DNA from: CAZXYF01 sp964644705
GTDB taxonomy: Bacteria; Planctomycetota; Brocadiia; SM23-32
DNA length: 47,076 nt
Reading direction: 5' to 3'
NCBI GenBank assembly: GCA_964644705.1
Contig: CAZXYF010000002.1
Coordinates: 1-47,076 of the forward strand
Shown piece after piece: positions 35,459 through 44,632 of this stretch (positions are counted from its first letter, which is position 1; each line of letters begins with the position of its first letter). The notes under the pieces are model-generated. The model worked only from the letters and a program-made list of their open reading frames with translations, was not told the origin of the DNA and did no database searches. A program made the position numbers and the translations under genes.

Positions 35459-36688
35459 ATGGGTCTTCGAGGACATGATGCTGAGGAATCGGGAAAAAGT
35501 ACGTCCAAATGGATGTGGGGCTGCTGCGGAGGATGCGCCGGTATCGCCATCGTGGCGGTGATCGGGATCGGTATTTTCGTGTATACCATGGTTCGTTCTC
35601 AACCGGTGGTTCCTCCCGAGACTTTTTTCCAGACCGAATCCGATGCGTTGGCGGTCGTTCAAATGCGTCCGGAACACCAGCATCTGACCCGCCTGATGCA
35701 GCGTCTTGCCGACAATCCGCCGGCCGGGCTGGGTCTGAGCGAGGAAGACAGGAAAAAAATCACGAGCAGGGCGGGCAACATCCCATCACAGGTGAGCAGC
35801 CTTACCCCCCTACAGTTCGTTGTTCTGGCGCGTAAGCTTAAGACACCCCGTAAACCGGCAAGCATTCCTGCGGGCGAAAACTGGACATTTTTGAGTAAAT
35901 GGGTCAATGGCCCCGGTAAAAAGAAACGGTTTGCCCTGGGGGTGGCCGGTTCCATCAAGGCCTACGGGGGAACGATAAACTGGGTTCTGAGCGGCCTGAT
36001 ACAGTCTTTTGTGGAACAGGGGGGGCATACCGAACAGCATAAAAATGTAGAAATCGGTGTACCACCAAATGAAGATTTCTACCTGGCCGTTCTGAACAAT
36101 AATGTTATGGTGGCCGATAATCGTAAAACACTGACGGGATGGATCGATCAACTGAAGACCCGCAGCAAAAAAACGGACAAAAAACAGGGCCGCCAGGCCG
36201 TGTTCGCTGGGCCCTCCGGTCTGGCCAATCTGTATGGGCAGATGGATACGGACGCCCCGTTAATATTTGCCACGACGAATACGAAGGGGGAGATCCGTGC
36301 AATCGTAAAGACCCTGCGTGAGATGAGCTCAAAGAGTGGACAGGACGGTCGATCCAACGCACTGGCTGATGCCGCTCAATTCCTGGATGCGTCCGGAGTG
36401 GCCTCTGATTCCGTGGTCGCATTCGGCGGCTACGCGGCTATGGAAGGTGCCAACATGGCGGCGATTCACCTCTACGCGCAATGTGAAGATCGAGCAGCAG
36501 CGACACAAATGAGCGATCAGGTCAGTTCTGAGCTTAATCGGCTGCTGGAAGGGGCGTCGAATGTGCGTCTGGAGAGCACAACCGAGGGCCGTATGGTTCG
36601 GGCCGTCATCACTCTGGAGCAATTGGAGCAAATTATTCGGAATATGGCCAGGAAGCATAAAAAGAAGGCCGAACCACAGAATAAGTAG
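35459..36688 (+). CDS. Membrane-anchored protein of unknown function
   Basis: 409 aa from ATG 35459 (AAGGG 8 bases upstream; a GTG at 35450 is in frame). A short cytoplasmic tail is followed by a Cys/Gly-rich transmembrane helix (about 18-45, containing WGCCGGCAG). The large soluble part, about 360 residues, is predicted outside the membrane and has no recognised motif. The C-terminus is very basic (MARKHKKKAEPQNK). It follows purB by 21 bases, but a functional link is not implied. I do not recognise the family. Confidence 0.7.
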   Translation: MGLRGHDAEESGKSTSKWMWGCCGGCAGIAIVAVIGIGIFVYTMVRSQPVVPPETFFQTESDALAVVQMRPEHQHLTRLMQRLADNPPAGLGLSEEDRKKITSRAGNIPSQVSSLTPLQFVVLARKLKTPRKPASIPAGENWTFLSKWVNGPGKKKRFALGVAGSIKAYGGTINWVLSGLIQSFVEQGGHTEQHKNVEIGVPPNEDFYLAVLNNNVMVADNRKTLTGWIDQLKTRSKKTDKKQGRQAVFAGPSGLANLYGQMDTDAPLIFATTNTKGEIRAIVKTLREMSSKSGQDGRSNALADAAQFLDASGVASDSVVAFGGYAAMEGANMAAIHLYAQCEDRAAATQMSDQVSSELNRLLEGASNVRLESTTEGRMVRAVITLEQLEQIIRNMARKHKKKAEPQNK

Positions 36689-36801
36689 CTCGGCCCAGGT
36701 TTTTCCAACTTATCTTCGCGCATTCTCCCGGCAATGGGCAAATCTCATGTTATTCTGGGGCATTTATCCTTTCCGCCAGCGCAAAACCGGGAATCAGATG
36801 C

Positions 36802-37854
36802 TCAGGGATTATTAGCATCACGATAGCATAACTCCTCCAGTATGGTCGAATCGTTCAGACGTTTGTCGATATCAACCTCGAAAACCCGGGCAATGGGTTC
36901 AAGGATCTCCGGGTTATTGTCCCACACCGTCCGTGCCGCCTCCAGCACCACTTCCAGCCCTTTGTGGGTCATTCGGCCAAGGGGCGGTCGGCAGGATCCC
37001 ACGGGCATGCCCAGAATACGCATCAGCGTCTTGACCGGGAGGGGATTGCGGGCCTTGCACATCCTGTGTCCCCACGGGCTCTCCTCCTCGGTTTTGACCG
37101 TTACTATGTCGAACAGCGGTTTCATGGCCTCGGCCAGTTGCTCGGCTTCCTCGTCTTCTCCCTCAAGAACCGCCATGGTCATCCTCTGAACGGCACTCGG
37201 GGCGATATTTGACATTACGCTTACTGCACCACAACCTCTGATGGCGTTGTCGGTCATCATAGAGAAGGTCATCCCGTCGTCGCCGCTGAGCATTTGCAAC
37301 TTGTCTCCGGCACATTCCCGCGTGCGCCGCATGTTCTCCATGCTGCCGCTGGCCTCTTTCACCGCATTGATATTTGCATGCTGGCGGCACAAAAGGGCAA
37401 GATCTTCGGGAAGCAGCTGCGTTCCGCTCCGTCCGGGAATGACGTATGGGATGACCTCCAGATCGGGGAATTCAGACGCGACACGTCCCATGTATTCTCG
37501 TCGTATTTCAACCGAGCTCGGGCCGTTGTAATACGGTTCCACCAGCAGTATGGCCCCAATATCGTGTTTTTCCACATGCTTCGTGCTCCGCAGTGTTTCC
37601 TCGGTGCAGTTCGATCCGGTTCCGGCGATGACCGTACATCGCTCACGCGTGAATTCTTTGATCTGAACGATTACCTGCGAATGTTCTTCCCAGTTGAGTG
37701 TCGCGCTCTCACCGGTGGTCCCCATGGCGAGTATACCGCTTACGCCGGAAACAACCTGGAATTCCACGAGTTCCTCGAGAGCCTTAAAGTCAACTTCACT
37801 GGCATCTGCCCGTTTCATGGGGGTAACCAGTGCGGTGTAGCATCCTTTGAACAT
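36802..37854 (-). CDS. dapA: 4-hydroxy-tetrahydrodipicolinate synthase (DapA family)
   Basis: 350 aa TIM-barrel lyase of the DHDPS/NAL family. Seen: TALVTPM, GTTGESATLNWEEH, the YY of EPYYNGPS, IPGRSGTQL and the Schiff-base lysine in NAVKEASGS. About 50 residues longer than E. coli DapA; the excess is a C-terminal extension after GSCRPPLGRMTHKGLE. GGAAGGA precedes the ATG. In PVC genomes DapA-like proteins can also act on sialic or other keto acids, but motifs fit DHDPS best. Confidence 0.88.
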   Translation of the reverse strand: MFKGCYTALVTPMKRADASEVDFKALEELVEFQVVSGVSGILAMGTTGESATLNWEEHSQVIVQIKEFTRERCTVIAGTGSNCTEETLRSTKHVEKHDIGAILLVEPYYNGPSSVEIRREYMGRVASEFPDLEVIPYVIPGRSGTQLLPEDLALLCRQHANINAVKEASGSMENMRRTRECAGDKLQMLSGDDGMTFSMMTDNAIRGCGAVSVMSNIAPSAVQRMTMAVLEGEDEEAEQLAEAMKPLFDIVTVKTEEESPWGHRMCKARNPLPVKTLMRILGMPVGSCRPPLGRMTHKGLEVVLEAARTVWDNNPEILEPIARVFEVDIDKRLNDSTILEELCYRDANNP

Positions 37855-38044
37855 GGTGTGTTATCCTTCCGGTTGAGGCTATCAGAGCAGTTTAAATATT
37901 AGTGGTCTAAATCGAACGCCACCTCCAGAGATGGCGATGCGATCTCACCGTTGGAAATATTATGAGTGGACGTTCTGGTTTCGTCAATGGCGGGGCCGCT
38001 TCCGTCCGGGATGAGGGTGTCTTCTCCCGCTCAACTGACACAGG

Positions 38045-38428
38045 TCATTTGTGGGTGTTCTGCGTCTTAACAGCACCGGCGGGGGGACGCCCCAGGTCCG
38101 CCGCTTCTTTCAGAACCCGAAACGGCAGTTTTAGAACCATTATGCTGACCTTCAGGGGGGCCAGAATGCCTTTTCCCACGTGCGTTAATCCAGAATTAAC
38201 CCCGACACCCGGCAGTGGAGACAAAAGAAGTTCGCTTGTTCCCAGGGGGATATATAGGACTTCGGCTGCCGCAAAGGGAACACGAGCAATCTCGCTGGCC
38301 ACATCAATGGTATGTGGTGCGGCCTTCGCCGCGGCAGCGACTTGATCGGGCGTTGCCGCTTTTGCCGTGGGTCCAGCAGTGCAGCAGAACAATATGAAGA
38401 TCACCGGCAAAATAGCATATTTACGCAT
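38045..38428 (-). CDS. Small exported protein of unknown function
   Basis: 127 aa. Signal peptide MRKYAILPVIFILFCC..., cleavable after AKA; a Cys pair at 15-16 makes a lipoprotein possible, though the lipobox is poor. The mature part is hydrophobic with repeated Ala/Pro/Leu (VPFAAAEVLYIPLGTSELLLSPLPGVGV). Good ribosome binding site GGAGG 7 bases before the ATG supports it as real. Stands alone between dapA and the repeat. Confidence 0.7.
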   Translation of the reverse strand: MRKYAILPVIFILFCCTAGPTAKAATPDQVAAAAKAAPHTIDVASEIARVPFAAAEVLYIPLGTSELLLSPLPGVGVNSGLTHVGKGILAPLKVSIMVLKLPFRVLKEAADLGRPPAGAVKTQNTHK

Positions 38429-38647
38429 GGATGCCTCCGGAGAGGATCACATAAAAAACTGGTTAGTGTATATTGGATGTGAGGCAAAAAATCCAGAACG
38501 GTATTTACTCCACATTGTCCACAGACTTAAAGACTGGTGTGTTGACGGTTTTGAGGTCACCTTTGTGTATAAGCAATAGGCGACTGGGATTCAAACGGGA
38601 ACCGTGCATTCAGATTAGACTATGGTGTGGTTGGCCCGAGTCCAGGC
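38429..38647. other. Non-coding gap with one exact and one near DnaA-box match
   Basis: TGTGTATAA (38564-38572) fits TTATNCACA on the minus strand and TTGTCCACA (38515-38523) differs at one base from TTATCCACA. Two sites in 60 bases are too few to call an origin. Nothing else is seen. Confidence 0.25.
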
Positions 38648-38893
38648 CTGTCCAAAATGCCAGTTCGGGATGTATAGCTCTTTGTCTTTACCTTCGTCTT
38701 TACCAAACATCTGCCGTTGTTTTTTTGGCAATCTCAGCACCAGTAGAAAGGCAGACGAAGGCAAAGACAAAGATAAAGAGGTTAGATCCATTGCCTCGAC
38801 ATATTTAGGGGCGGTTTGCGAGATGAACCGTATTTCGGGCTCACAACCACCTCGGAGGCCATCAAAAAGTCCATGTGAGAACGTTTTGGACAG
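38648..38893 (-). repeat. Dispersed 245-bp repeat, copy 2, with 10-bp terminal inverted repeats
   Basis: Begins with CTGTCCAAAA (38648-38657) and ends with TTTTGGACAG (38884-38893), perfect complements. An inner pair of about 20 bases, CTTTGTCTTTACCTTCGTCT near 38681-38700 and its complement near 38755-38775, pairs with one difference. No transposase and no clear target duplication. Homologous to 32828-33070 in opposite orientation. The layout is that of a MITE. Confidence 0.75.
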
Positions 38894-38921
38894 CAAGGGC
38901 CCGGGTCGATCGCACACCTGA

Positions 38922-38939
38922 AAAATCTTAGAAGATTTT
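38922..38939. terminator. A/T hairpin overlapping the ispD stop
   Basis: AAAATCTT (38922-38929) and AAGATTTT (38932-38939) are complementary with only AG between, and include the ispD stop codon. Short bidirectional terminator-like palindrome. Confidence 0.35.
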
Positions 38940-39732
38940 AACAGGACGGCTCAACGGGAAAAATTTCGGGCGCGGGACGGTCCAGCATCGCCCCGGGATC
39001 GTTTCGTTTCATCTGGCGCTGAAGGATGGTCCGCGCAATCGACATATCCTCCGGCGTGGTGATTTTTATGTTCTCGCGGCTATCTTCCACCACATAGACA
39101 TCGTAGCCGAGCGCTTCCACCAGTCCCGCATCGTCTGTCCCGACCGTTCCCCGGTCCTTTGCCATTTCATGGGCTTCCATAAGGGTGGACCGTGGAAATC
39201 CCTGGGGGGTTTGAGCCATCCATAGATTATCGCGAGGAGGCGTTTCAATAATACGATTTTTGCCATTCACCTCTTTTATGGTGGCGATGGCCGGGACGGC
39301 GGCTATCGCTCCGCCATGGCAGGCCGCTCGGGCGGCCACATTCCGGATGACGTCCAGTCCAACGAATGGGCGAACCGCATCGTGGACCAGAACGAGTTCA
39401 TTAGTTTCTCTGGTGGCTTTGAGCCCATATCGAACGCTTTCCTGGCGCGACTGGCCACCAGCCACAATCTGTGTCACACCGAAGTGCTCCCGCAGGTTGC
39501 TCGACCATTCTTCACGGTAGAATGGCAGGTCATCCGGATTGACAACCAGGACAATCTCCGTGCATATTTCGACGGCACTGAATCGGGTCAGGGTGTGGAG
39601 GAGAATGGGCGTGTCGTCAACCTTTAAAAAAGGTTTGCGCTGTTCGCTTTGCATGCGCACCCCCATACCCGCCGCCGGTATGACGGCGGAAAACGGTGGG
39701 GGATCAAAAGATTGACATATCTGTTCGGTCAT
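38938..39732 (-). CDS. ispD: 2-C-methyl-D-erythritol 4-phosphate cytidylyltransferase
   Basis: 264 aa from ATG 39732; an ATG at 39795 would overlap the upstream gene. Third step of the MEP isoprenoid pathway. The nucleotide-binding start AVIPAAGMGVRM...KPFL, LVHDAVRPFV, AVPAIATIKEV, QTPQGFPRS, TDDAGLVEALG and ENIKITTPEDM are all present. About 20 N-terminal residues precede the usual start. It follows the PIN-TRAM gene, as in Bacillus (yacL-ispD), and is probably co-transcribed with it. Confidence 0.95.
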   Translation of the reverse strand: MTEQICQSFDPPPFSAVIPAAGMGVRMQSEQRKPFLKVDDTPILLHTLTRFSAVEICTEIVLVVNPDDLPFYREEWSSNLREHFGVTQIVAGGQSRQESVRYGLKATRETNELVLVHDAVRPFVGLDVIRNVAARAACHGGAIAAVPAIATIKEVNGKNRIIETPPRDNLWMAQTPQGFPRSTLMEAHEMAKDRGTVGTDDAGLVEALGYDVYVVEDSRENIKITTPEDMSIARTILQRQMKRNDPGAMLDRPAPEIFPVEPSC

Positions 39733-39769
39733 GGTGCTTGAGTTTGTACAGGGGAGAGTTCCGCTCCGG

Positions 39770-40861
39770 TTATCGGGCTCGACGTCCCGGACCATCAGAA
39801 TTGTTTGACTGCCGTCGCGCCGGGTGTGACGAGCCGGATCGCTCTTCGTTTGTGGTCAGGCGTCCGAAGATCATGCGTCCCGTGTCACGTGTAATGGTGT
39901 TGGTGACTACTACCTCCACTTCTTCTCCGATTTTCTCGGCGGCATCCTCCACCACCACCATGGTACCATCTTCCAGGTAGCCAACAGCCTGACCGGGTTG
40001 TTCGCCCGATTTGATGAGTTTTATAGACAGAGATTCATCCGGCAGAGCGACCGGTTTGAGCGCGTTCGCCAGTTCGTTCAGGTTGATGATGTCGATTCCG
40101 CCGATGGTGGCCACGCGATTGAGATTGTAGTCATTCGTCATAATCCGCCCATTGTGCTGTTCGGCGACATCCACAAGTCGTTCGTCAACCGGTTTACTCT
40201 CATCCGTATCCACGCTCTCTATACGAACATCGAGACGTTCATTATTCTGGATGCTGTCCAGAACTTGCATACCCAATCGGCCACGTTCCCGCCGCATCTT
40301 GTCGCTCGAATCGGCAATGTTATGCAATTCCTGCAGAACCATGCGGGGGATGATGATGGGATCATTGATGATGTTGGTGTTCAGCAGGTCCGCGATGCGC
40401 CCGTCAACGATTACGCTGGTGTCAAGAAATACGGGCCGGGTTCCCCGTTCTTCCCGGCGGAATTCCACGTAAGGGATGACCACCCGCCACTTGTTGCGGG
40501 TTTTATAGAGTATGGAAACGGCCAGATAGATGAAGACTGCGCCCAGTGCGAGTGTGAGGTCTTCTTCGGCGGCATCAGACATTGCGCTGGTTCCCACGGC
40601 GAGCTGGACGATTTTGACCCCCAGCAGCGCCCCGAGGACGCCAATGAGCACGCCAAAAACAACCGACGAGATAGCGGTGAGCGGTTTGCTGCTGATGAAC
40701 CATTCAAAAACAATGATCACAGCACCTGCGGCCATACTGCCCAGCAGGAAAGAAAATTGCATGCCGATTTTGGACCCTGCTGTATAACCGATGGCGCACA
40801 GGCAGATGTAAAAGAGGACGCGAAAAGCCCATCCAGCAATAATATTACCCCGGTGGTTCAT
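39770..40861 (-). CDS. PIN and TRAM domain membrane protein (YacL-like)
   Basis: 363 aa. Four transmembrane helices in the first 130 residues; a PIN nuclease domain (about 140-270) with acidic residues in FLDTSVIVDGRIADLL, QELHNIAD and IMTNDYNLNRVA; then a TRAM RNA-binding domain (about 290-345, GQAVGYLEDGTMVVVEDA). An extra basic tail, ERSGSSHPARRQSNN..., follows. The family is suspected to be a membrane-tethered RNase. Upstream promoter at 40904-40931. Confidence 0.93.
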   Translation of the reverse strand: MNHRGNIIAGWAFRVLFYICLCAIGYTAGSKIGMQFSFLLGSMAAGAVIIVFEWFISSKPLTAISSVVFGVLIGVLGALLGVKIVQLAVGTSAMSDAAEEDLTLALGAVFIYLAVSILYKTRNKWRVVIPYVEFRREERGTRPVFLDTSVIVDGRIADLLNTNIINDPIIIPRMVLQELHNIADSSDKMRRERGRLGMQVLDSIQNNERLDVRIESVDTDESKPVDERLVDVAEQHNGRIMTNDYNLNRVATIGGIDIINLNELANALKPVALPDESLSIKLIKSGEQPGQAVGYLEDGTMVVVEDAAEKIGEEVEVVVTNTITRDTGRMIFGRLTTNEERSGSSHPARRQSNNSDGPGRRAR

Positions 40862-40903
40862 GATGAATTATCCTATAAGATGATAATTGCGGACTGAAAT
40901 CGC

Positions 40904-40931
40904 ATTATACCAGCATTCATATGCTACACAA
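40904..40931 (-). promoter_or_regulatory. Promoter of the PIN-TRAM / ispD operon
   Basis: Minus strand: TTGTGT (40931-40926), 16-base spacer, perfect TATAAT (40909-40904), with a leader of about 36 bases before the ATG at 40861. Confidence 0.5.
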
Positions 40932-40978
40932 AACAGGCGGTTTCGTTTGGAAGCTTTGTGAACGGTTTTCAGGGGGGA

Positions 40979-42865
40979 TCACCCTTTTTCTTCTTGTTTG
41001 TAACGTTTCAAACGGGCATAAAGTGTGCTCCGGTCAACCCCCAGTATTTCTGCGGTCTTTTTTTTATTTCCGTCCGTGTGGCGCAGAACCCGCTGAATGT
41101 GTTCTTTTTCCAATTCATCGAGGGACGGCATCTCCTCCGGTTCAGTCGTCGTTTCCGTAGCCGATGGGGTGCGCTCGGAACCGGCGATCTCCGAGGGCAA
41201 CAGCTCCGCCCTCAGCACTTCACTGTCCGACATGATGACCATCCGTTCCACGACATTCTTCAGTTCACGCACGTTGCCCGGCCAATCGTAAATCTGAAAC
41301 ATTTCCAGAACGTCCGGGGCAAATCCTTCCACCGGTTTTCCCACTTTTTTCTGAAACTGCCCCAGAAAATGTTCGGCAAGCAACTCAATATCGCTTTCAC
41401 GTTCGCGCAGAGGGGGCAGATCAGTTCGGAGCACATCCAGCCGATAATAAAGGTCTTCACGGAATCGGCCTTCCTCCTGCGCCTTTTCCAGGTTTTCATT
41501 CGTGGCAGCGATGACTCGCGTGTCCACGTTTCTGTCCTTCACATCTCCAACCCGTCGAATGGTCCCGGTCTCCAGGACGCGGAGGAGCTTAGTCTGACAG
41601 TCCAAAGGCAGGGCCCCAATTTCATCCAGAAAAAGCGTGCCATTATCGGCAAGTTCAAATCGGCCCGGGCGATCATTGACCGCGCCGGTGAATGCGCCTT
41701 TGACGTGACCGAAAAGCTCGCTTTCCACCAGCGTCTCGCTCATCGCCGCGCAGTTGAGAGTCTCAAACGGCCCGTCGCTACGATTGCTGTTGTATCGGAT
41801 GGCCCGCGCCACAAGCTCTTTCCCCGTCCCGCTCTCGCCGCAGATCAACACGCTCGCGTCGGTGGGCGCCGCCTTCCGGATGAACTCATATACCTCCTCC
41901 ATCTCCGGGCTTTGCCCCACCAGGTTATACTGGCCTTCCACCTCCCGCTCCAGGGTTCGAGCCCGGGCCGCAATGCGTTCATATTCCCGAATGTTGTCCA
42001 TTGCCACGGCCACCTGTGCTGCGACTGAGCAGAGATACTGCAAATCGGAACGGTCGTATGCCTCCCGGGAACCGATTTTGTCGCAATAAAGGACACCCGG
42101 ATTATCGGAGGTCCCCAGGGGAACGCAAACAATGTTGATATGTTGCCCGGTCTGCTGCCCTCCGGTCTCATCCTGGTCGGTAATGGGCTTCTGGCTGAGA
42201 AGCGCCACCCCCTGATTAAGACTTTTTTCCACCAGCGTTTTGCTTATGCTCGTGGAATCCAGATCCTCGGTGAATCCACTTTTATCGCGCACGTAGGGGA
42301 GCAGGGTCCCGTCATTCTGTCTGATGATCGGCACCATGTGGTCGGGTTCCAACGTGGAATGAAGGCTGTCGGTGACCAGGTCAAACAGACTGGGCAAACT
42401 TTTTTTAGTGGCCGCTGCTCTGGCCAGCTCAGTGAGTTCCAGCAGGCGTTTGTTGGACGTCATCAGCTCGCGTCGGGAACCACCCAGGACCTCCCCTAAA
42501 TCCGGGGACTCTCCCAGGTCGATAGCCTGCGTCACCTCCGTTTCGTATCCCCCCATCAACGAATCCATATCGGTCGCCTCGTCCTCCAAAAACAGCAGGA
42601 CGACGTTCCCGATCCGCACCTCATCCATGTGTTTCAACCGTTGCCGATCCACCTTCTGGCCATTGACCGAAGTGCCGTTGTGACTGTCGAGGTCGGTTAC
42701 GTACCACCCCCCTTCCTCCTTGATGATCCGGGCGTGCCAGCGCGACACCGTACGGTCGGCCATACGGAGAGTATTGCCGGCATCACGCCCGATCGTAACC
42801 GCTTCATCGGTCATTTCAAAGGCGTCGCCCGTACCCGGCCCTTCTTTTATCACAACTTTAGCCAT
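40979..42865 (-). CDS. FHA-GAF-sigma54 transcriptional activator
   Basis: 628 aa enhancer-binding protein. Residues 1-97 are an FHA domain (GRD, SRWHA, SHNG) that reads phosphothreonine; about 145-295 is a GAF domain; a coiled linker leads to the AAA+ module (about 315-545). That module has Walker A GESGTGKE (343-350), intact GAFTGA (390-395) for sigma54 contact, Walker B LFLDEIG and an arginine finger region. A Fis-type HTH is at 590-624 (KKKTAEILGVDRSTLYARLKRY). It lacks a receiver domain, so control should come through a Ser/Thr kinase (FHA) and a small ligand (GAF). No kinase or sigma54 promoter was found here. Confidence 0.94.
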   Translation of the reverse strand: MAKVVIKEGPGTGDAFEMTDEAVTIGRDAGNTLRMADRTVSRWHARIIKEEGGWYVTDLDSHNGTSVNGQKVDRQRLKHMDEVRIGNVVLLFLEDEATDMDSLMGGYETEVTQAIDLGESPDLGEVLGGSRRELMTSNKRLLELTELARAAATKKSLPSLFDLVTDSLHSTLEPDHMVPIIRQNDGTLLPYVRDKSGFTEDLDSTSISKTLVEKSLNQGVALLSQKPITDQDETGGQQTGQHINIVCVPLGTSDNPGVLYCDKIGSREAYDRSDLQYLCSVAAQVAVAMDNIREYERIAARARTLEREVEGQYNLVGQSPEMEEVYEFIRKAAPTDASVLICGESGTGKELVARAIRYNSNRSDGPFETLNCAAMSETLVESELFGHVKGAFTGAVNDRPGRFELADNGTLFLDEIGALPLDCQTKLLRVLETGTIRRVGDVKDRNVDTRVIAATNENLEKAQEEGRFREDLYYRLDVLRTDLPPLRERESDIELLAEHFLGQFQKKVGKPVEGFAPDVLEMFQIYDWPGNVRELKNVVERMVIMSDSEVLRAELLPSEIAGSERTPSATETTTEPEEMPSLDELEKEHIQRVLRHTDGNKKKTAEILGVDRSTLYARLKRYKQEEKG

Positions 42866-42897
42866 ACATTACTCTCGTGGAGGTTCATCGCGTGCGG

Positions 42898-44043
42898 TTA
42901 CAGTTTTTGATACGGTTGAAACATCTGCAAGAACCGATCCTGAGCATATCGGTCGGTCATCCCGGCAACGTAATCACAGACCGATTGATACAGGCCAACT
43001 TCATCCGCCCATTCCTGATATTCGGGCGGAAGCTGACGGGGATCAGAAATCAGTTCGTTGAAAATCTTCTTAACAAATCGGTGAGCACTGTTGGTGACCG
43101 TCATAACACGATAATCACGGTAAAGGCAGTCATGCAAACACTCTTCGAGTTCCTCTTTGCGTTCGGCGAGTTGTTCGCTGAACCCGAGGACTTTTTCGTC
43201 GAGTTCGCGCACTTCGTCGGGTGAGGTGATCTTTAAGCGGCGCAGGCGCTCCAGGCTTGTTTCAATCAAATCGGTGACGTATAGGTTGATCAGATACCGA
43301 ATGCGTGCGCGGTGGGTTTCCTCGCGCGGCAGTTCACCGTGTTCCTCGCATATTTTCTCACATGCTTCATCCCAGAGCGAAACTCCCTCCAGGTCTTCCG
43401 GTTGCAGAATCCCGGCCTTAAGCCCGTCGTCAATGTCGTGGTTGTCATACGCAATGGAATCGGCCACTTCTACGGTCTGAGCTTCCAGCAGGGGCTGTCC
43501 TGGCTCAAAGCCCTTTCCCGTGGGATGATCCCATGGGGAAGTGTGTTTGGCGATGGACTCACGGACCTCATACGAAAGGTTGAGTCCACGGAATTCCGGA
43601 TACTGACGTTCCAGCACATCCACCACCCGGAGCCCGTGCCGATTGTGCTCAAATCCCCCGTGTTCGGACATGACTTCCCGGAGGGCATTTTCTCCGCTGT
43701 GTCCGAACGGCGTATGCCCCACGTCGTGGGAGAGGGCGATGGCCTCGGTCAGGTCTTCGTTCAATCCCAGAGCTCGTGCGATGGTGCGGCCGATCTGCGA
43801 CACCTCCAGAGTGTGGGTCAGGCGGGTGCGATAATGGTCCCCTTCATGGTTGAGGAACACCTGGGTTTTATATTCGAGCCGGCGAAATGCTTTGGAGTGG
43901 ATGATGCGATCACGATCGCGCTGATAGGGGCTCCGGTACGGATGTTCGGGTTCCGGATGTTGTCGCCCTCGGGAGTTACAGCTTTTCATCCCCCATGAGG
44001 ACAGAGTCTCCGCTTCATGTTTTTCCAGTTCAGTCCGCTCCAT
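42898..44043 (-). CDS. dgt: dGTPase-like HD-domain triphosphohydrolase
   Basis: 381 aa from ATG 44043 (AAGGTG upstream; GTG 44052 also possible). Hydrolyses dNTPs, classically dGTP, to nucleoside and triphosphate. N-terminal RSPYQRDRDRIIHSKAFRRLEYKTQVF, the HD metal site (H in TRLTHTLEVSQIGR, HD in ALSHDVGHTPFGHSGE) and YDNHDIDDGLKAG are typical. The size puts it in the type-2 (deoxyguanosinetriphosphate triphosphohydrolase-like) group. It is 32 bases from the next gene downstream. Confidence 0.94.
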   Translation of the reverse strand: MERTELEKHEAETLSSWGMKSCNSRGRQHPEPEHPYRSPYQRDRDRIIHSKAFRRLEYKTQVFLNHEGDHYRTRLTHTLEVSQIGRTIARALGLNEDLTEAIALSHDVGHTPFGHSGENALREVMSEHGGFEHNRHGLRVVDVLERQYPEFRGLNLSYEVRESIAKHTSPWDHPTGKGFEPGQPLLEAQTVEVADSIAYDNHDIDDGLKAGILQPEDLEGVSLWDEACEKICEEHGELPREETHRARIRYLINLYVTDLIETSLERLRRLKITSPDEVRELDEKVLGFSEQLAERKEELEECLHDCLYRDYRVMTVTNSAHRFVKKIFNELISDPRQLPPEYQEWADEVGLYQSVCDYVAGMTDRYAQDRFLQMFQPYQKL

Positions 44044-44078
44044 GATACACACCTTTATCGTGTTACAGGGGAGACGAT

Positions 44079-44564
44079 TCAGTCGCCGGAATCCACATCA
44101 CGTAAAATCTCCCACAGATCGTCCAGCGCCTGGGGGATGACTTTGGTTTGTCCTGTGACCGCCATGAAATTGGTATCGCCCTCCCATCGGGGAACGATAT
44201 GCCAGTGCAGGTGATCCGTGACGCCCGCTCCGGCGGAACGTCCCAGATTGAGACCGATATTAAACCCATCCGGCTCCACTGCCTCCTTCAGGTTGCGCCG
44301 GCATCGCTGGAGCAGCTCCATCTGGGCCGCCAGTTGCGGCGGTTCCATTTCTTCAAGGTCCCCGGTGTGTTGCAGCGGAGCGACCAGCAGGTGGCCGTTG
44401 TTGTAGGGAAACCGATTCATCATGGCAAAGCTGGCTTCATTGCGCCAGAGCATGAGTTGTTCCCGTTCGTTATCCGCCTCCGCCGCCTCACACAGAAAAC
44501 AACCATCACCATCATCGACTTCTCCAATGTATTCCATACGCCACGGAGCCCACAACTTGTCCAT
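44079..44564 (-). CDS. HIT-family nucleotide hydrolase or phosphorylase
   Basis: 161 aa from ATG 44564 (an upstream ATG at 44591 adds nine residues). The histidine triad is HLHWHIVPRW. The N-terminal KLWAPWRMEYI and the Zn-type CFLC pair, then NRFPYNNGHLLVAP, mark the AP4A-hydrolase/phosphorylase-like branch. Only 68 bases separate it from the 3' end of the RNase P RNA, and no terminator is seen between, so it may be transcribed from the rnpB promoter. Followed by dgt after 35 bases, another nucleotide-cleaning enzyme. Confidence 0.92.
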   Translation of the reverse strand: MDKLWAPWRMEYIGEVDDGDGCFLCEAAEADNEREQLMLWRNEASFAMMNRFPYNNGHLLVAPLQHTGDLEEMEPPQLAAQMELLQRCRRNLKEAVEPDGFNIGLNLGRSAGAGVTDHLHWHIVPRWEGDTNFMAVTGQTKVIPQALDDLWEILRDVDSGD

Positions 44565-44632
44565 TTTCTTCGTGCCCTTCTGTCTGTTCATCGCGGTTAG
44601 AGGTGTGCGGTAGGTTTCAGAGTCGTAATGAT

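Noticed and set aside
38515..38572. Replication origin at the two DnaA-box-like sites
   Set aside because: Only one exact and one near match and no dnaA or dnaN; parS nearby makes an origin within reach possible but not here.
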